A stretch of DNA of 64,000 nucleotides. It comes from Megachile rotundata. Taxonomy: Eukaryota > Arthropoda > Insecta > Hymenoptera > Megachilidae. A program made the position numbers and the translations under genes. Under the pieces are notes generated by a model. The model was not told the origin of the DNA. It ran no database searches and was given only the letters and a program-made list of their open reading frames with translations. Positions 23,601 through 35,341 of the stretch are shown piece after piece; the stretch's first letter is position 1, and every line of letters begins with the position of its first letter. The stretch lies in assembly GCF_050947335.1 (NCBI RefSeq), contig NW_027473339.1, positions 310,001 to 374,000 of the forward strand. Reading direction: 5' to 3'.

Positions 23601-24855
23601 TGATTGTGATTGTGTGATTGTGATTGTGTGGTTGTGATTGTGTGATTGTGGTTGTGTGATTGTGATTGTGTGATTGCGATTGTGTGATCGTGACTGTGTG
23701 GTCGTGATTGTGTGATCGTGATTGTGGGATTGTGACTGTGGGATTGTGTGGTTGTGGTTGTGTGACTGTGATTGTGTGATTGTGATTGCGATTGTGTGAT
23801 TGTGACTGTGTGGTCGTGATTGTGTGATCGTGATTGTGGGATTGTGACTGTGTGATTGTGTGATCGTGATTGTGTGATCGTGATTGTGTGATTGTGATTG
23901 TGTGATCGTGATTGTGTGATCGTGATTGTGTGATCGTGATTGGGTGATCGTGATTGGGTGATCGTGATTGGGTGATCGTGATTGGGTGATCGTGATTGTG
24001 GGATTGTGACTGTGCGATTGTGTGATTGTGATTGTGACTGTGATTGTGATTGTGATTGTGATTGTGATTGTGATTGTGATTGTGATTCTGATTGTGATTG
24101 TGATTGTGATTGTGTGACTGTGTGATTGTGATTGTGTGACTGTGATTGTGTGATCGTGATAGTGTGATCGTGATTGTGTGATCGTGACTGTGTGGTCGTG
24201 ATTGTGTGATCGTGATTGTGGGATTGTGACTGTGTGATTGTGTGGTTGTGGTTGTGTGATTGTGATTGTGTGATCGTGATTGTGCGATCGTGATTGTGCG
24301 ATCGTGATTGTGCGATCGTGATTGTGCGATCGTGATTGTGCGATCGTGATTGTGCGATCGTGATTGTGCGATCGTGATTGTGCGATCGTGATTGTGCGAT
24401 CGTGATTGTGCGATCGTGATTGTGCGATCGTGGTTGTGCGATCGTGATTGTGTGATCGTGACTCTGTGGTCGTGATAGTGTGATCGTGATTGTGGGATTT
24501 TGACTGTGTGATTGTGTGGTTGTGGTTGTGTGATTGTGATTGTGTGACTGTGATTGTGTGATTGTGATTGTGGGATTGTGATCGAGATTGTGTGATTGTG
24601 ACTGTGTGGTCGTGATTGTGTGATCGTGATTGTGGGATTGTGACTGCGTGATTGTGTGGTTGTGATTGTGTGATCGTGATTGTGTGATCGTGATTGTGTG
24701 ATCGTGATTGTGTGATCGTGATTGTGTGATCGTGATTGTGTGATCGTGATTGTGTGACCGTGATTGTGTGATCGTGATTGTGTGATCGTGATTGTGTGAT
24801 CGTGATTGTGTGATCGTGATTGTGTGATCGTGATTGTGTGATCGTGATTGTGTGA
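20607..24855. repeat. 4,532-bp tandem duplication, copy 2
   Basis: Matches copy 1 in order and in every private marker checked: GACCGCG 20728, extra-T GATTTG 21493, GTTATTGGG 21823, GTGTTCTG 22033, TTAGG 22596, 23118 and 23466, GATCGAG 24580. I noticed one substitution: C at 22493, where copy 1 has T (17961). After 24855 it continues into GTGACCG-GATTATG and the TTAGG block at 24898, a path copy 1 does not take. Confidence 0.95.
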
Positions 24856-25605
24856 CCGTGATTATGTGATCGTGATTGTGCGATCCTGATTGTGTGATTA
24901 GGATTCTGTGATCGTGATTGTGTAATCGTGATTGTGTGATCGTGATTGTGATCGTGATTTTGTGATCGTGATAGTGTGATGGTGATTGTGTGATCGTGAC
25001 TGTGTGGTCGTGATTGTGTGATCGTGATTGTGGGATTGTGACTGTGTGATTGTGACTGTGTGATTGTGTGGTTGTGGTTGTGTGATTGTGATTGTGTGAT
25101 CGTGATTGTGCGATCGTCATTGTGCGATCGTGATTGTGCGATCGTGATTGTGCGATCGTGATTGTGCGATCGTGATTGTGCGATCGTGATTGTGCGATCG
25201 TCATTGTGCGATCGTGATTGTGCGATCGTGATTGTGCGATCGTGATTGTGCGATCGTGATTGTGCGATCGTGATTGTGCGATCGTGATTGTGCGATCGTG
25301 ATTGTGCGATCGCGATTGTGCGATCGTGATTCATGCGATCGTGATTGTGCGATCGTGATTGTGCGATCGTGATTGCGATTGTTAGATTGCGATTGTGTGA
25401 TTGCGATTGTGTGATTGCGATTGTGTGGTTGCGATTGTGTGATTGCGATTGTGTGATTGCGATTGTGTGATTGCGATTGTGTGATTGCGATTGTGTGATT
25501 GCGATTGTGTGATTGCGATTGTGTGATTGCGTTTGTGTGATTGCGATTGTGTGATTGCGATTGTGTGATTGCGATTGTGTGATTGCGATTGTGTGACTGC
25601 GATTG
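24856..25605. repeat. TTAGG block and ATTCATG unit, copy 2
   Basis: TTAGG block at 24898, a GTGGTCG block, a long GCGATCG run with two GATCGTC changes and one GATCGCG (25100-25375), GATTCATG at 25328, GATTGTTAG and an ATTGCG run with GTGGTTGCG and GCGTTTG (25380-25605). GATTCATG lies 9,757 bp from copy 1 and 7,947 bp from copy 3. Confidence 0.9.
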
Positions 25606-25611
25606 TGTGAT

Positions 25612-25805
25612 TGTGTGATTGTGATTGTGTGATTGTGATTGTGTGATTGTGATTGTGTGATTGTGATTGTGTGATTGTGATTGTGTGATTGTGATTGTGT
25701 GATTGTGATTGTGTGATTGTGATTGTGTGATTGTGATTGTGTGATTGTGATTGTGTGATTGTGAATGTTTGATTGTGATTGTGTGATTGTGATTGTGTGA
25801 TTGTG
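25612..25805. repeat. Homogeneous 14-mer run
   Basis: About thirteen GTGTGATTGTGATT units following the GACTGCG end of an ATTGCG run, with a GAATGTTTG variant near its end. It occupies the same place as the run at 15.86 kb. Confidence 0.9.
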
Positions 25806-26139
25806 ATTGCGATTGTGTGATTGTGACTGTGTGGTCGTGATTGTGTGATCGTGATTGTGGGATTGTGACTGTGTGATTGTGTGATCGTGATTGTGTGATC
25901 GTGATTGTGTGATCGTGATTGTGTGACCGTGATTGTGTGATCGTGATTGTGTGATCGTGATTGGGTGATCGTGATTGGGTGATCGTGATTGGGTGATCGT
26001 GATTGTGGGATTGTGATTGTGACTGTGATTGTGATTGTGATTGTGATTGTGATTGTGATTGTGATTGTGATTGTGATTCTGATTGTGATTGTGATTGTGT
26101 GACTGTGTGATTGTGATTGTGTGACTGTGATTGTGTGAT
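25806..26139. repeat. Cassette segment: GGGTGATCG units and hexamer run
   Basis: GTGGTCG block, short GTGATCG run with GTGACCG, three GGGTGATCG units and a hexamer run (26005-26100) ending in CTGATT. It resembles 16.08-16.4 kb without the GACCGCG change. Confidence 0.8.
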
Positions 26140-28250
26140 CGTGATAGTGTGATCGTGATAGTGTGATCGTGATTGTGTGATCGTGACTGTGTGGTCGTGA
26201 TTGTGTGATCGTGATTGTGGGATTGTGACTGTGTGATTGTGTGGTTGTGGTTGTGTGATTGTGATTGTGTGATCGTGATTGTGCGATCGTGATTGTGCGA
26301 TCGTGATTGTGCGATCGTGATTGTGCGATCGTGATTGTGCGATCGTGATTGTGCGATCGTGATTGTGCGATCGTGATTGTGCGATCGTGATTGTGCGATC
26401 GTGATTGTGTGATCGTGACTGTGTGGTCGTGATAGTGTGATCGTGATTGTGGGATTTTGACTGTGTGATTGTGTGGTTGTGGTTGTGTGATTGTGATTGT
26501 GTGACTGTGATTGTGTGATTGTGATTGTGGGATTGTGATTGCGATTGTGTGATTGTGACTGTGTGGTCGTGATTGTGTGATCGTGATTGTGGGATTGTGA
26601 CTGTGTGATTGTGTGGTTGTGATTGTGTGATCGTGATTGTGTGATCGTGATTGTGTGATCGTGATTGTGTGATCGTGATTGTGTGATCGTGATTGTGTGA
26701 TCGTGATTGTGTGATCGTGATTGCGTGATCGTGATTGTGTGACCGTGATTGTGTGATCGTGATTGTGTGATCGTGATTGTGTGATCGTGATTGTGTGATC
26801 GTGATTGTGTGATCGTGATTGTGTGATCGTGATTGTGTGATCGTGATTGTGTGATCGTGATTGTGTGATCGTGATTGTGTGATTGTGATTGTTTGATTGT
26901 GATTGTGTGATTGTGACTGTGATTGTGTGATTGTGTGATTGTGATTGTTTGACTGTGATTGTGTGATTGTGATTGTGTGATTGTGATTATGTGATTGTGA
27001 TTGTGATTGTGTGATTGTGTGATCGTTATTGGGTGATCGTGATTGTGGGATTGTGACTGTGCGGTTGTGTGATTGTGATTGTATGACTGTGATTGTGTGA
27101 TTGTGATTGCGGGATTGTGATTGTGTGATTGTGATTGTGTGATCGTGACTGTGATTGTGTGATTGTGATTGTGACTGTGATTGTGATTGTAATTGTGATT
27201 GTGATTGTGATTGTGATTGTGATTGTGATTCTGATTGTGATTGTGATTGTGTGACTGTGTGATTGTGATTGTGTGACTGTGATTGTGTGATCGTGATAGT
27301 GTGATCGTGATAGTGTGATCGTGATTGTGTGATCGTGACTGTGTGGTCGTGATTGTGTGATCGTGATTGTGGGATTGTGACTGTGTGATTGTGTGGTTGT
27401 GGTTGTGTGATTGTGATTGTGTGATCGTGATTGTGCGATCGTGATTGTGCGATCGTGATTGTGCGATCGTGATTGTGCGATCGTGATTGTGCGATCGTGA
27501 TTGTGCGATCGTTATTGTGCGATCGTGATTGTGCGATCGTGATTGCGTGATCGTGATTGTGTGACCGTGATTGTGTGATCGTGATTGTGTGATCGTGATT
27601 GTGTGATCGTGATTGTGTGATTGTGATTGTTTGACTGTGATTGTGTGATTGTGATTGTGTGATTGTGATTATGTGATTGTGATTGTGATTGTGTGATTGT
27701 GTGATCGTTATTGTGTGATCGTAATTGTGTGACCGTGATTGTGTGACCGTGATTATGTGATCGTGATTGTGCGATCCTGATTGTGTGATTAGGATTCTGT
27801 GATCGTGATTGTGTAATCGTGATTGTGTGATCGTGATTGTGATCGTGATTTTGTGATCGTGATAGTGTGATGGTGATTGTGTGATCGTGATTGTGTGATC
27901 GTGATTGTGTGATTGTGATTGTGTGATTGTGATTGTGTGATTGTGATTGTGTGGTTGTGATTGTGTGATTGTGGTTGTGTGATTGTGATTGTGTGATTGC
28001 GATTGTGTGATCGTGATTGTGGGATTGTGACTGTGATTGTGTGATTGTGATTGCGATTGTGTGATTGTGACTGTGTGGTCGTGATTGTGTGATCGTGATT
28101 GTGGGATTGTGACTGTGTGATTGCGTGACCGTGATTATGTGATCGTGATTGTGCGATCCTGATTGTGTGATTAGGATTCTGTGATCGTGATTGTGTAATC
28201 GTGATTGTGTGATCGTGATTGTGATCGTGATTTTGTGATCGTGATAGTGT
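26140..28250. repeat. 2.1-kb tandem duplication, copy 1
   Basis: Markers repeat at 2,114 bp and then, after one added 14-mer, 2,128 bp: GATTTTG 26453/28567, GTTATTGGG 27021/29135, GTAATTG in the hexamer run 27189/29303, GATCGTTATTG 27507/29635, GATCGTAATTG 27721/29849, TTAGG 27789/29917. Near 28015 this copy lacks 28 bp present in copy 2, giving 28171/30327 for the second TTAGG. The order is that of the 16.4-18.6 kb cassette. Confidence 0.93.
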
Positions 28251-28253
28251 GAT

Positions 28254-30406
28254 CGTGATAGTGTGATCGTGATAGTGTGATCGTGATTGTGTGATCGTGA
28301 CTGTGTGGTCGTGATTGTGTGATCGTGATTGTGGGATTGTGACTGTGTGATTGTGTGGTTGTGGTTGTGTGATTGTGATTGTGTGATCGTGATTGTGCGA
28401 TCGTGATTGTGCGATCGTGATTGTGCGATCGTGATTGTGCGATCGTGATTGTGCGATCGTGATTGTGCGATCGTGATTGTGCGATCGTGATTGTGCGATC
28501 GTGATTGTGCGATCGTGATTGTGTGATCGTGACTGTGTGGTCGTGATAGTGTGATCGTGATTGTGGGATTTTGACTGTGTGATTGTGTGGTTGTGGTTGT
28601 GTGATTGTGATTGTGTGACTGTGATTGTGTGATTGTGATTGTGGGATTGTGATTGCGATTGTGTGATTGTGACTGTGTGGTCGTGATTGTGTGATCGTGA
28701 TTGTGGGATTGTGACTGTGTGATTGTGTGGTTGTGATTGTGTGATCGTGATTGTGTGATCGTGATTGTGTGATCGTGATTGTGTGATCGTGATTGTGTGA
28801 TCGTGATTGTGTGATCGTGATTGTGTGATCGTGATTGCGTGATCGTGATTGTGTGACCGTGATTGTGTGATCGTGATTGTGTGATCGTGATTGTGTGATC
28901 GTGATTGTGTGATCGTGATTGTGTGATCGTGATTGTGTGATCGTGATTGTGTGATCGTGATTGTGTGATCGTGATTGTGTGATCGTGATTGTGTGATTGT
29001 GATTGTTTGATTGTGATTGTGTGATTGTGACTGTGATTGTGTGATTGTGTGATTGTGATTGTTTGACTGTGATTGTGTGATTGTGATTGTGTGATTGTGA
29101 TTATGTGATTGTGATTGTGATTGTGTGATTGTGTGATCGTTATTGGGTGATCGTGATTGTGGGATTGTGACTGTGCGGTTGTGTGATTGTGATTGTATGA
29201 CTGTGATTGTGTGATTGTGATTGCGGGATTGTGATTGTGTGATTGTGATTGTGTGATCGTGACTGTGATTGTGTGATTGTGATTGTGACTGTGATTGTGA
29301 TTGTAATTGTGATTGTGATTGTGATTGTGATTGTGATTGTGATTCTGATTGTGATTGTGATTGTGTGACTGTGTGATTGTGATTGTGTGACTGTGATTGT
29401 GTGATCGTGATAGTGTGATCGTGATAGTGTGATCGTGATTGTGTGATCGTGACTGTGTGGTCGTGATTGTGTGATCGTGATTGTGGGATTGTGACTGTGT
29501 GATTGTGTGGTTGTGGTTGTGTGATTGTGATTGTGTGATCGTGATTGTGCGATCGTGATTGTGCGATCGTGATTGTGCGATCGTGATTGTGCGATCGTGA
29601 TTGTGCGATCGTGATTGTGCGATCGTGATTGTGCGATCGTTATTGTGCGATCGTGATTGTGCGATCGTGATTGCGTGATCGTGATTGCGTGACCGTGATT
29701 GTGTGATCGTGATTGTGTGATCGTGATTGTGTGATCGTGATTGTGTGATTGTGATTGTTTGACTGTGATTGTGTGATTGTGATTGTGTGATTGTGATTAT
29801 GTGATTGTGATTGTGATTGTGTGATTGTGTGATCGTTATTGTGTGATCGTAATTGTGTGACCGTGATTGTGTGACCGTGATTATGTGATCGTGATTGTGC
29901 GATCCTGATTGTGTGATTAGGATTCTGTGATCGTGATTGTGTAATCGTGATTGTGTGATCGTGATTGTGATCGTGATTTTGTGATCGTGATAGTGTGATG
30001 GTGATTGTGTGATCGTGATTGTGTGATCGTGATTGTGTGATTGTGATTGTGTGATTGTGATTGTGTGATTGTGATTGTGTGGTTGTGATTGTGTGATTGT
30101 GGTTGTGTGATTGTGATTGTGTGATTGCGATTGTGTGATCGTGACTGTGTGGTCGTGATTGTGTGATCGTGATTGTGGGATTGTGACTGTGATTGTGTGA
30201 TTGTGATTGCGATTGTGTGATTGTGACTGTGTGGTCGTGATTGTGTGATCGTGATTGTGGGATTGTGACTGTGTGATTGCGTGACCGTGATTATGTGATC
30301 GTGATTGTGCGATCCTGATTGTGTGATTAGGATTCTGTGATCGTGATTGTGTAATCGTGATTGTGTGATCGTGATTGTGATCGTGATTTTGTGATCGTGA
30401 TAGTGT
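28254..30406. repeat. 2.1-kb tandem duplication, copy 2
   Basis: Begins at a GATAGTG unit fused to the tail of the preceding TTAGG block, so three GATAGTG units stand in a row instead of two. It carries one additional GCGATCG unit and 28 bp of the GTGGTCG block that copy 1 lacks, plus a private GCGTGACC near 29690. The hexamer run holds the shared GTAATTG. Confidence 0.93.
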
Positions 30407-31165
30407 GATGGTGATTGTGTGATCGTGATTGTGTGATCGTGATTGTGTGATTGTGATTGTGTGATTGTGATTGTGTGATCGTGACTGTGATTGTGTGATT
30501 GTGTGATTGTGATTGTTTGACTGTGATTGTGTGATTGTGATTGTGTGATTGTGATTGTGTGATTGTGATTATGTGATTGTGATTGTGATTGTGTGATTGT
30601 GTGATCGTTATTGTGTGATCGTGATTGTGTGACCGTGATTGTGTGACCGTGATTATGTGATCGTGATTGTGCGATCCTGATTGTGTGATTAGGATTCTGT
30701 GATCGTGATTGTGTAATCGTGATTGTGTGATCGTGATTGTGATCGTGATTTTGTGATCGTGATAGTGTGATGGTGATTGTGTGATCGTGATTGTGTGATC
30801 GTGATTGTGTGATTGTGATTGTGTGATTGTGATTGTGTGATTGTGATTGTGTGGTTGTGATTGTGTGATTGTGGTTGTGTGATTGTGATTGTGTGATTGC
30901 GATTGTGTGATCGTGACTGTGTGGTCGTGATTGTGTGATCGTGATTGTGGGATTGTGACTGTGGGATTGTGTGGTTGTGGTTGTGTGACTGTGATTGTGT
31001 GATTGTGATTGCGATTGTGTGATTGTGACTGTGTGGTCGTGATTGTGTGATCGTGATTGTGGGATTGTGACTGTGATTGTGTGATTGTGATTGCGATTGT
31101 GTGATTGTGACTGTGTGGTCGTGATTGTGTGATCGTGATTGTGGGATTGTGACTGTGTGATTTTG
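30407..31165. repeat. TTAGG block and GTGGTTGTGG block
   Basis: Continues the 348-bp-type marker pair with one extra 14-mer (TTAGG 30327 and 30689, 362 bp). Two GTGGTCG blocks follow, ending in GTGTGATTTTGTG, where a GCGATCG run begins abruptly. Confidence 0.8.
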
Positions 31166-32100
31166 TGATCGTGATTGTGCGATCGTGATTGTGCGATCGT
31201 GATTGTGCGATCGTGATTGTGCGATCGTGATTGTGCGATCGTGATTGTGCGATCGTGATTGTGCGATCGTGATTGTGCGATCGTGATAGTGCGATCGTGA
31301 TTTTGCGATCGTGATTGTGCGATCGTGATTGTGCGATCGTGATTGTGCGATCGTGATTGTGTGATTGTTTGATTGTGTGATTGCGATTGTGTGATTGCGA
31401 TTGTGTGATTGCGTTTGTGTGATTGCGATTGTGTGATTGCGATTGTGTGATTGCGATTGTTTGATTGCGATTGTTTGATTGTGTGATTGTGATTGTGTGA
31501 TTGTGATTGTGTGATTGTGAATGTGTGATTGTGATTGTGTGATTGTGATTGTGTGATTGTGATTGTGTGATTGTGATTGTGTGATTGTGATCGTGTGATT
31601 GTGATCGTGTGATTGTGATTGTGTGATTGTGATTGTGTGATTGTGATTGTGTGATTGTGATTGTGTGATTGTGATTGTGTGATTGTGATTGTGTGACTGT
31701 GATTGTGTGATTCTGATTGTGGGATTGTGATTGTGTGATTGTGATTGTGTGATCGTGACTGTGATTGTGTGATTGTGATTGTGATTGTGATTGTGATTGT
31801 GTGACTGTGTGATTGTGATTGTGTGACTGTGATTGTGTGATCGTGATAGTGTGATCGTGATAGTGTGATCGTGATTGTGTGATCGTGGCTGTGTGGTCGT
31901 GATAGTGTGATCGTGATTGTGGGATTTTGACTGTGTGATTGTGTGGTTGCGGTTGTGTGATTGTGATTGTGTGACTGTGATTGTGTGATTGTGATTGTGG
32001 GATTGTGATTGCGATTGTGTGATTGTGACTGTGTGGTCGTGATTGTGTGATCGTGATTGTGGGATTGTGACTGTGTGATTGTGTGGTTGTGATTGTGTGA
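31165..32100. repeat. Rearranged version of the 0.77-kb block
   Basis: GCGATCG run with GATAGTG and GATTTTGCG (31165-31355), ATTGCG run with GCGTTTG, and a longer pure 14-mer run with GAATG and two GATCGTGTGATTG units (31490-31690). The two GGGTGATCG units of the other copies are absent, and the hexamer run and GATAGTG pair follow directly. Confidence 0.78.
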
Positions 32101-33020
32101 TCGTGATTGTGCGATCGTGATTGTGCGATCGTGATTGTGCGATCGTGATTGTGCGATCGTGATTGTGCGATCGTGATTGTGCGATCGTGATTGTGCGATC
32201 GTGATTGTGCGATCGTGGTTGTGCGATCGTGATTGTGTGATCGTGACTGTGTGGTCGTGATAGTGTGATCGTGATTGTGGGATTTTGACTGTGTGATTGT
32301 GTGGTTGTGGTTGTGTGATTGTGATTGTGTGACTGTGATTGTGTGATTGTGATTGTGGGATTGTGATCGAGATTGTGTGATTGTGACTGTGTGGTCGTGA
32401 TTGTGTGATCGTGATTGTGGGATTGTGACTGCGTGATTGTGTGGTTGTGATTGTGTGATCGTGAATGTGTGATCGTGATTGTGTGATCGTGATTGTGTGA
32501 TCGTGATTGTGTGACCGCGATTGTGTGATCGTGATTGTGTGATCGTGATTGTGTGATCGTGATTGTGTGATCGTGATTGTGTGATCGTGATTGTGTGATC
32601 GTGATTGTGTGATCGTGATTGTGTGATCGTGATCGTGTGATCGTGATTGTTTGATTGTGATTGTGTGATTGTGATTGTGTGATTGTGTGATTGTGATTAT
32701 GTGATTGTGATTGTGATTGTGTGATTGTGTGATCGTTATTGTGTGATCGTGATTGTGTGACCGTGATTGTGTGACCGTGATTATGTGATCGTGATTGTGC
32801 GATCCTGATTGTGTGATTAGGATCCTGTGATCGTGATTGTGTAATCGTGATTGTGTGATCGTGATTGTGATCGTGACTTTGTGATCGTGATAGTGTGATG
32901 GTGATTGTGTGATCGTGACTGTGTGGTCGTGATTGTGTGATCGTGATTGTGGGATTGTGACTGTGTGATTGTGACTGTGTGATTGTGTGGTTGTGGTTGT
33001 GTGATTGTGATTGTGTGATC
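32100..33020. repeat. GCGATCG run, GATCGAG block and TTAGG block
   Basis: GCGATCG run (32105-32230) ending in GATCGTGGTTG, GATCGAG at 32365, a GTGATCG run with GAATG (32464) and GACCGCG, GTTTGATTG, GATTATG, and the TTAGG block at 32817 with the private ATCCTG and GACTTTG changes. Confidence 0.8.
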
Positions 33021-33550
33021 GTGATTGTGCGATCGTCATTGTGCGATCGTGATTGTGCGATCGTGATTGTGCGATCGTGATTGTGCGATCGTGATTGTGC
33101 GATCGTGATTGTGCGATCGTGATTGTGCGATCGTCATTGTGCGATCGTGATTGTGCGATCGTGATTGTGCGATCGTGATTGTGCGATCGTGATTGTGCGA
33201 TCGTGATTGTGCGATCGTGATTGTGCGATCGTGATTGTGCGATCGTGATTGTGCGATCGCGATTGTGCGATCGTGATTCATGCGATCGTGATTGTGCGAT
33301 CGTGATTGTGCGATCGTGATTGCGATTGTTAGATTGCGATTGTGTGATTGCGATTGTGTGATTGCGATTGTGTGGTTGCGATTGTGTGATTGCGATTGTG
33401 TGATTGCGATTGTGTGATTGCGATTGTGTGATTGCGATTGTGTGATTGCGATTGTGTGATTGCGATTGTGTGATTGCGTTTGTGTGATTGCGATTGTGTG
33501 ATTGCGATTGTGTGATTGCGATTGTGTGATTGCGATTGTGTGACTGCGAT
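33020..33550. repeat. ATTCATG unit, copy 3
   Basis: Long GCGATCG run with two GATCGTC changes and a GCGATCGCG unit (33020-33325), GATTCATG at 33275, GATTGTTAG near 33325, then an ATTGCG run with GTGGTTGCG and GCGTTTG (33330-33550), as in the other two copies. Confidence 0.9.
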
Positions 33551-33554
33551 TGTG

Positions 33555-33728
33555 TGATTGTGTGATTGTGATTGTGTGATTGTGATTGTGTGATTGTGAT
33601 TGTGTGATTGTGATTTTGTGATTGTGATTGTGTGATTGTGATTGTGTGATTGTGATTGTGTGATTGTGATTGTGTGATTGTGATTGTTTGATTGTGATTG
33701 TGTGATTGTGATTGTGTGATTGTGATTG
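33555..33728. repeat. Homogeneous 14-mer run
   Basis: About twelve GTGTGATTGTGATT units with a private GATTTTG near 33612 and one GTTTGATT. It corresponds to the runs at 15.86 and 25.61 kb but is shorter. Confidence 0.9.
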
Positions 33729-35341
33729 CGATTGTGTGATTGTGACTGTGTGGTCGTGATTGTGTGATCGTGATTGTGTGATCGTGATTGTGTGATCGTG
33801 ATTGTGTGACCGTGATTGTGTGATCGTGATTGTGTGATCGTGATTGGGTGATCGTGATTGGGTGATCGTGATTGGGTGATCGTGATTGTGGGATTGTGAT
33901 TGTGACTGTGATTGTGATTGTGATTGTGATTGTGATTGTGATTGTGATTGTGATTGTGATTGTGATTGTGATTGTGATTGTGATTCTGATTGTGATTGTG
34001 ATTGTGTGACTGTGTGATTGTGATTGTGTGACTGTGATTGTGTGATCGTGATAGTGTGATCGTGATAGTGTGATCGTGATTGTGTGATCGTGACTGTGTG
34101 GTCGTGATTGTGTGATCGTGATTGTGGGATTGTGACTGTGTGATTGTGTGGTTGTGGTTGTGTGATTGTGATTGTGTGATCGTGATTGTGCGATCGTGAT
34201 TGTGCGATCGTGATTGTGCGATCGTGATTGTGCGATCGTGATTGTGCGATCGTGATTGTGCGATCGTGATTGTGCGATCGTGATTGTGCGATCGTGATTG
34301 TGCGATCGTTATTGTGCGATCGTGATTGTGTGATCGTGATTGGGTGATCGTGATTGGGTGATCGTGATTGGGTGATCGTGATTGTGGGATTGTGACTGTG
34401 CGATTGTGTGATCGTGATTGTGTGATCGTGATTGTGTGATCGTGATTGTGTGATCGTGATTGTGTGATCGTGATTGTGTGATCGTGATTGTGTGATCGTG
34501 ATTGGGTGATCGTGATTGGGTGATCGTGATTGGGTGATCGTGATTGGGTGATCGTGATTGGGTGATCGTGATTGTGGGATTGTGACTGTGCGATTGTGTG
34601 ATTGTGATTGTGTGACTGTGATTGTGTGATTGTGATTGTGGGATTGTGATTGTGTGATTGTGATTGTGTGATCGTGACTGTGATTGTGTGATTGTGATTG
34701 TGACTGTGATTGTGATTGTGATTGTGATTGTGATTGTGATTGTGATTGTGATTGTGATTGTGATTGTGATTGTGATTGTGATTCTGATTGTGATTGTGAT
34801 TGTGTGACTGTGTGATTGTGATTGTGTGACTGTGATTGTGTGATCGTGATAGTGTGATCGTGATAGTGTGATCGTGATTGTGTGATCGTGGCTGTGTGGT
34901 CGTGATAGTGTGATCGTGATTGTGGGATTTTGACTGCGTGATTGTGTGGTTGCGGTTGTGTGATTGTGATTGTGTGACTGTGATTGTGTGATTGTGATTG
35001 TGGGATTGTGATTGCGATTGTGTGATTGTGACTGTGTGGTCGTGATTGTGTGATCGTGATTGTGGGATTGTGACTGTGTGATTGTGTGGTTGTGATTGTG
35101 TGATCGTGATTGTGTGATCGTGATTGTGTGATCGTGATTGTGTGATCGTGATTGTGTGATCGTGATTGTGTGATCGTGATTGTCTGATCGTGATTGTGTG
35201 ACCGTGATTGTGTGATCGTGATTGTGTGATCGTGATTGTGTGATCGTGATTGTGTGATCGTGATTGTGTGATCGTGATTGTGTGACCGTGATTGTGTGTC
35301 CGTGATTATGTGATCGTGATTGTGCGATCCTGATTGTGTGA
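33729..35341. repeat. Two short cassettes with GGGTGATCG units
   Basis: Three GGGTGATCG groups (33845-33885, 34335-34375, 34500-34560), two hexamer runs (33900-34005 and 34690-34805), one GCGATCG run (34185-34325) and a GTGATCG run with GTCTGATCG near 35180. The middle GGGTGATCG group follows the GCGATCG run directly, which skips the usual intervening blocks. Confidence 0.78.

Noticed and set aside
22319..25334. Two overlapping open frames (961 and 622 codons) on the - strand, 22319-25204 and 23466-25334
   Set aside because: Both use different frames of the same DNA and give the same repeat peptide. Two frames being open at once shows the lack of coding constraint.
29917..33039. 1,040-codon open frame on the - strand
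   Set aside because: Starts at the CAT of a GATCGTCATT variant and stops at the TTA of a TTAGG marker block. It crosses cassette borders and satellite types without change of reading, as expected for a repeat artefact.
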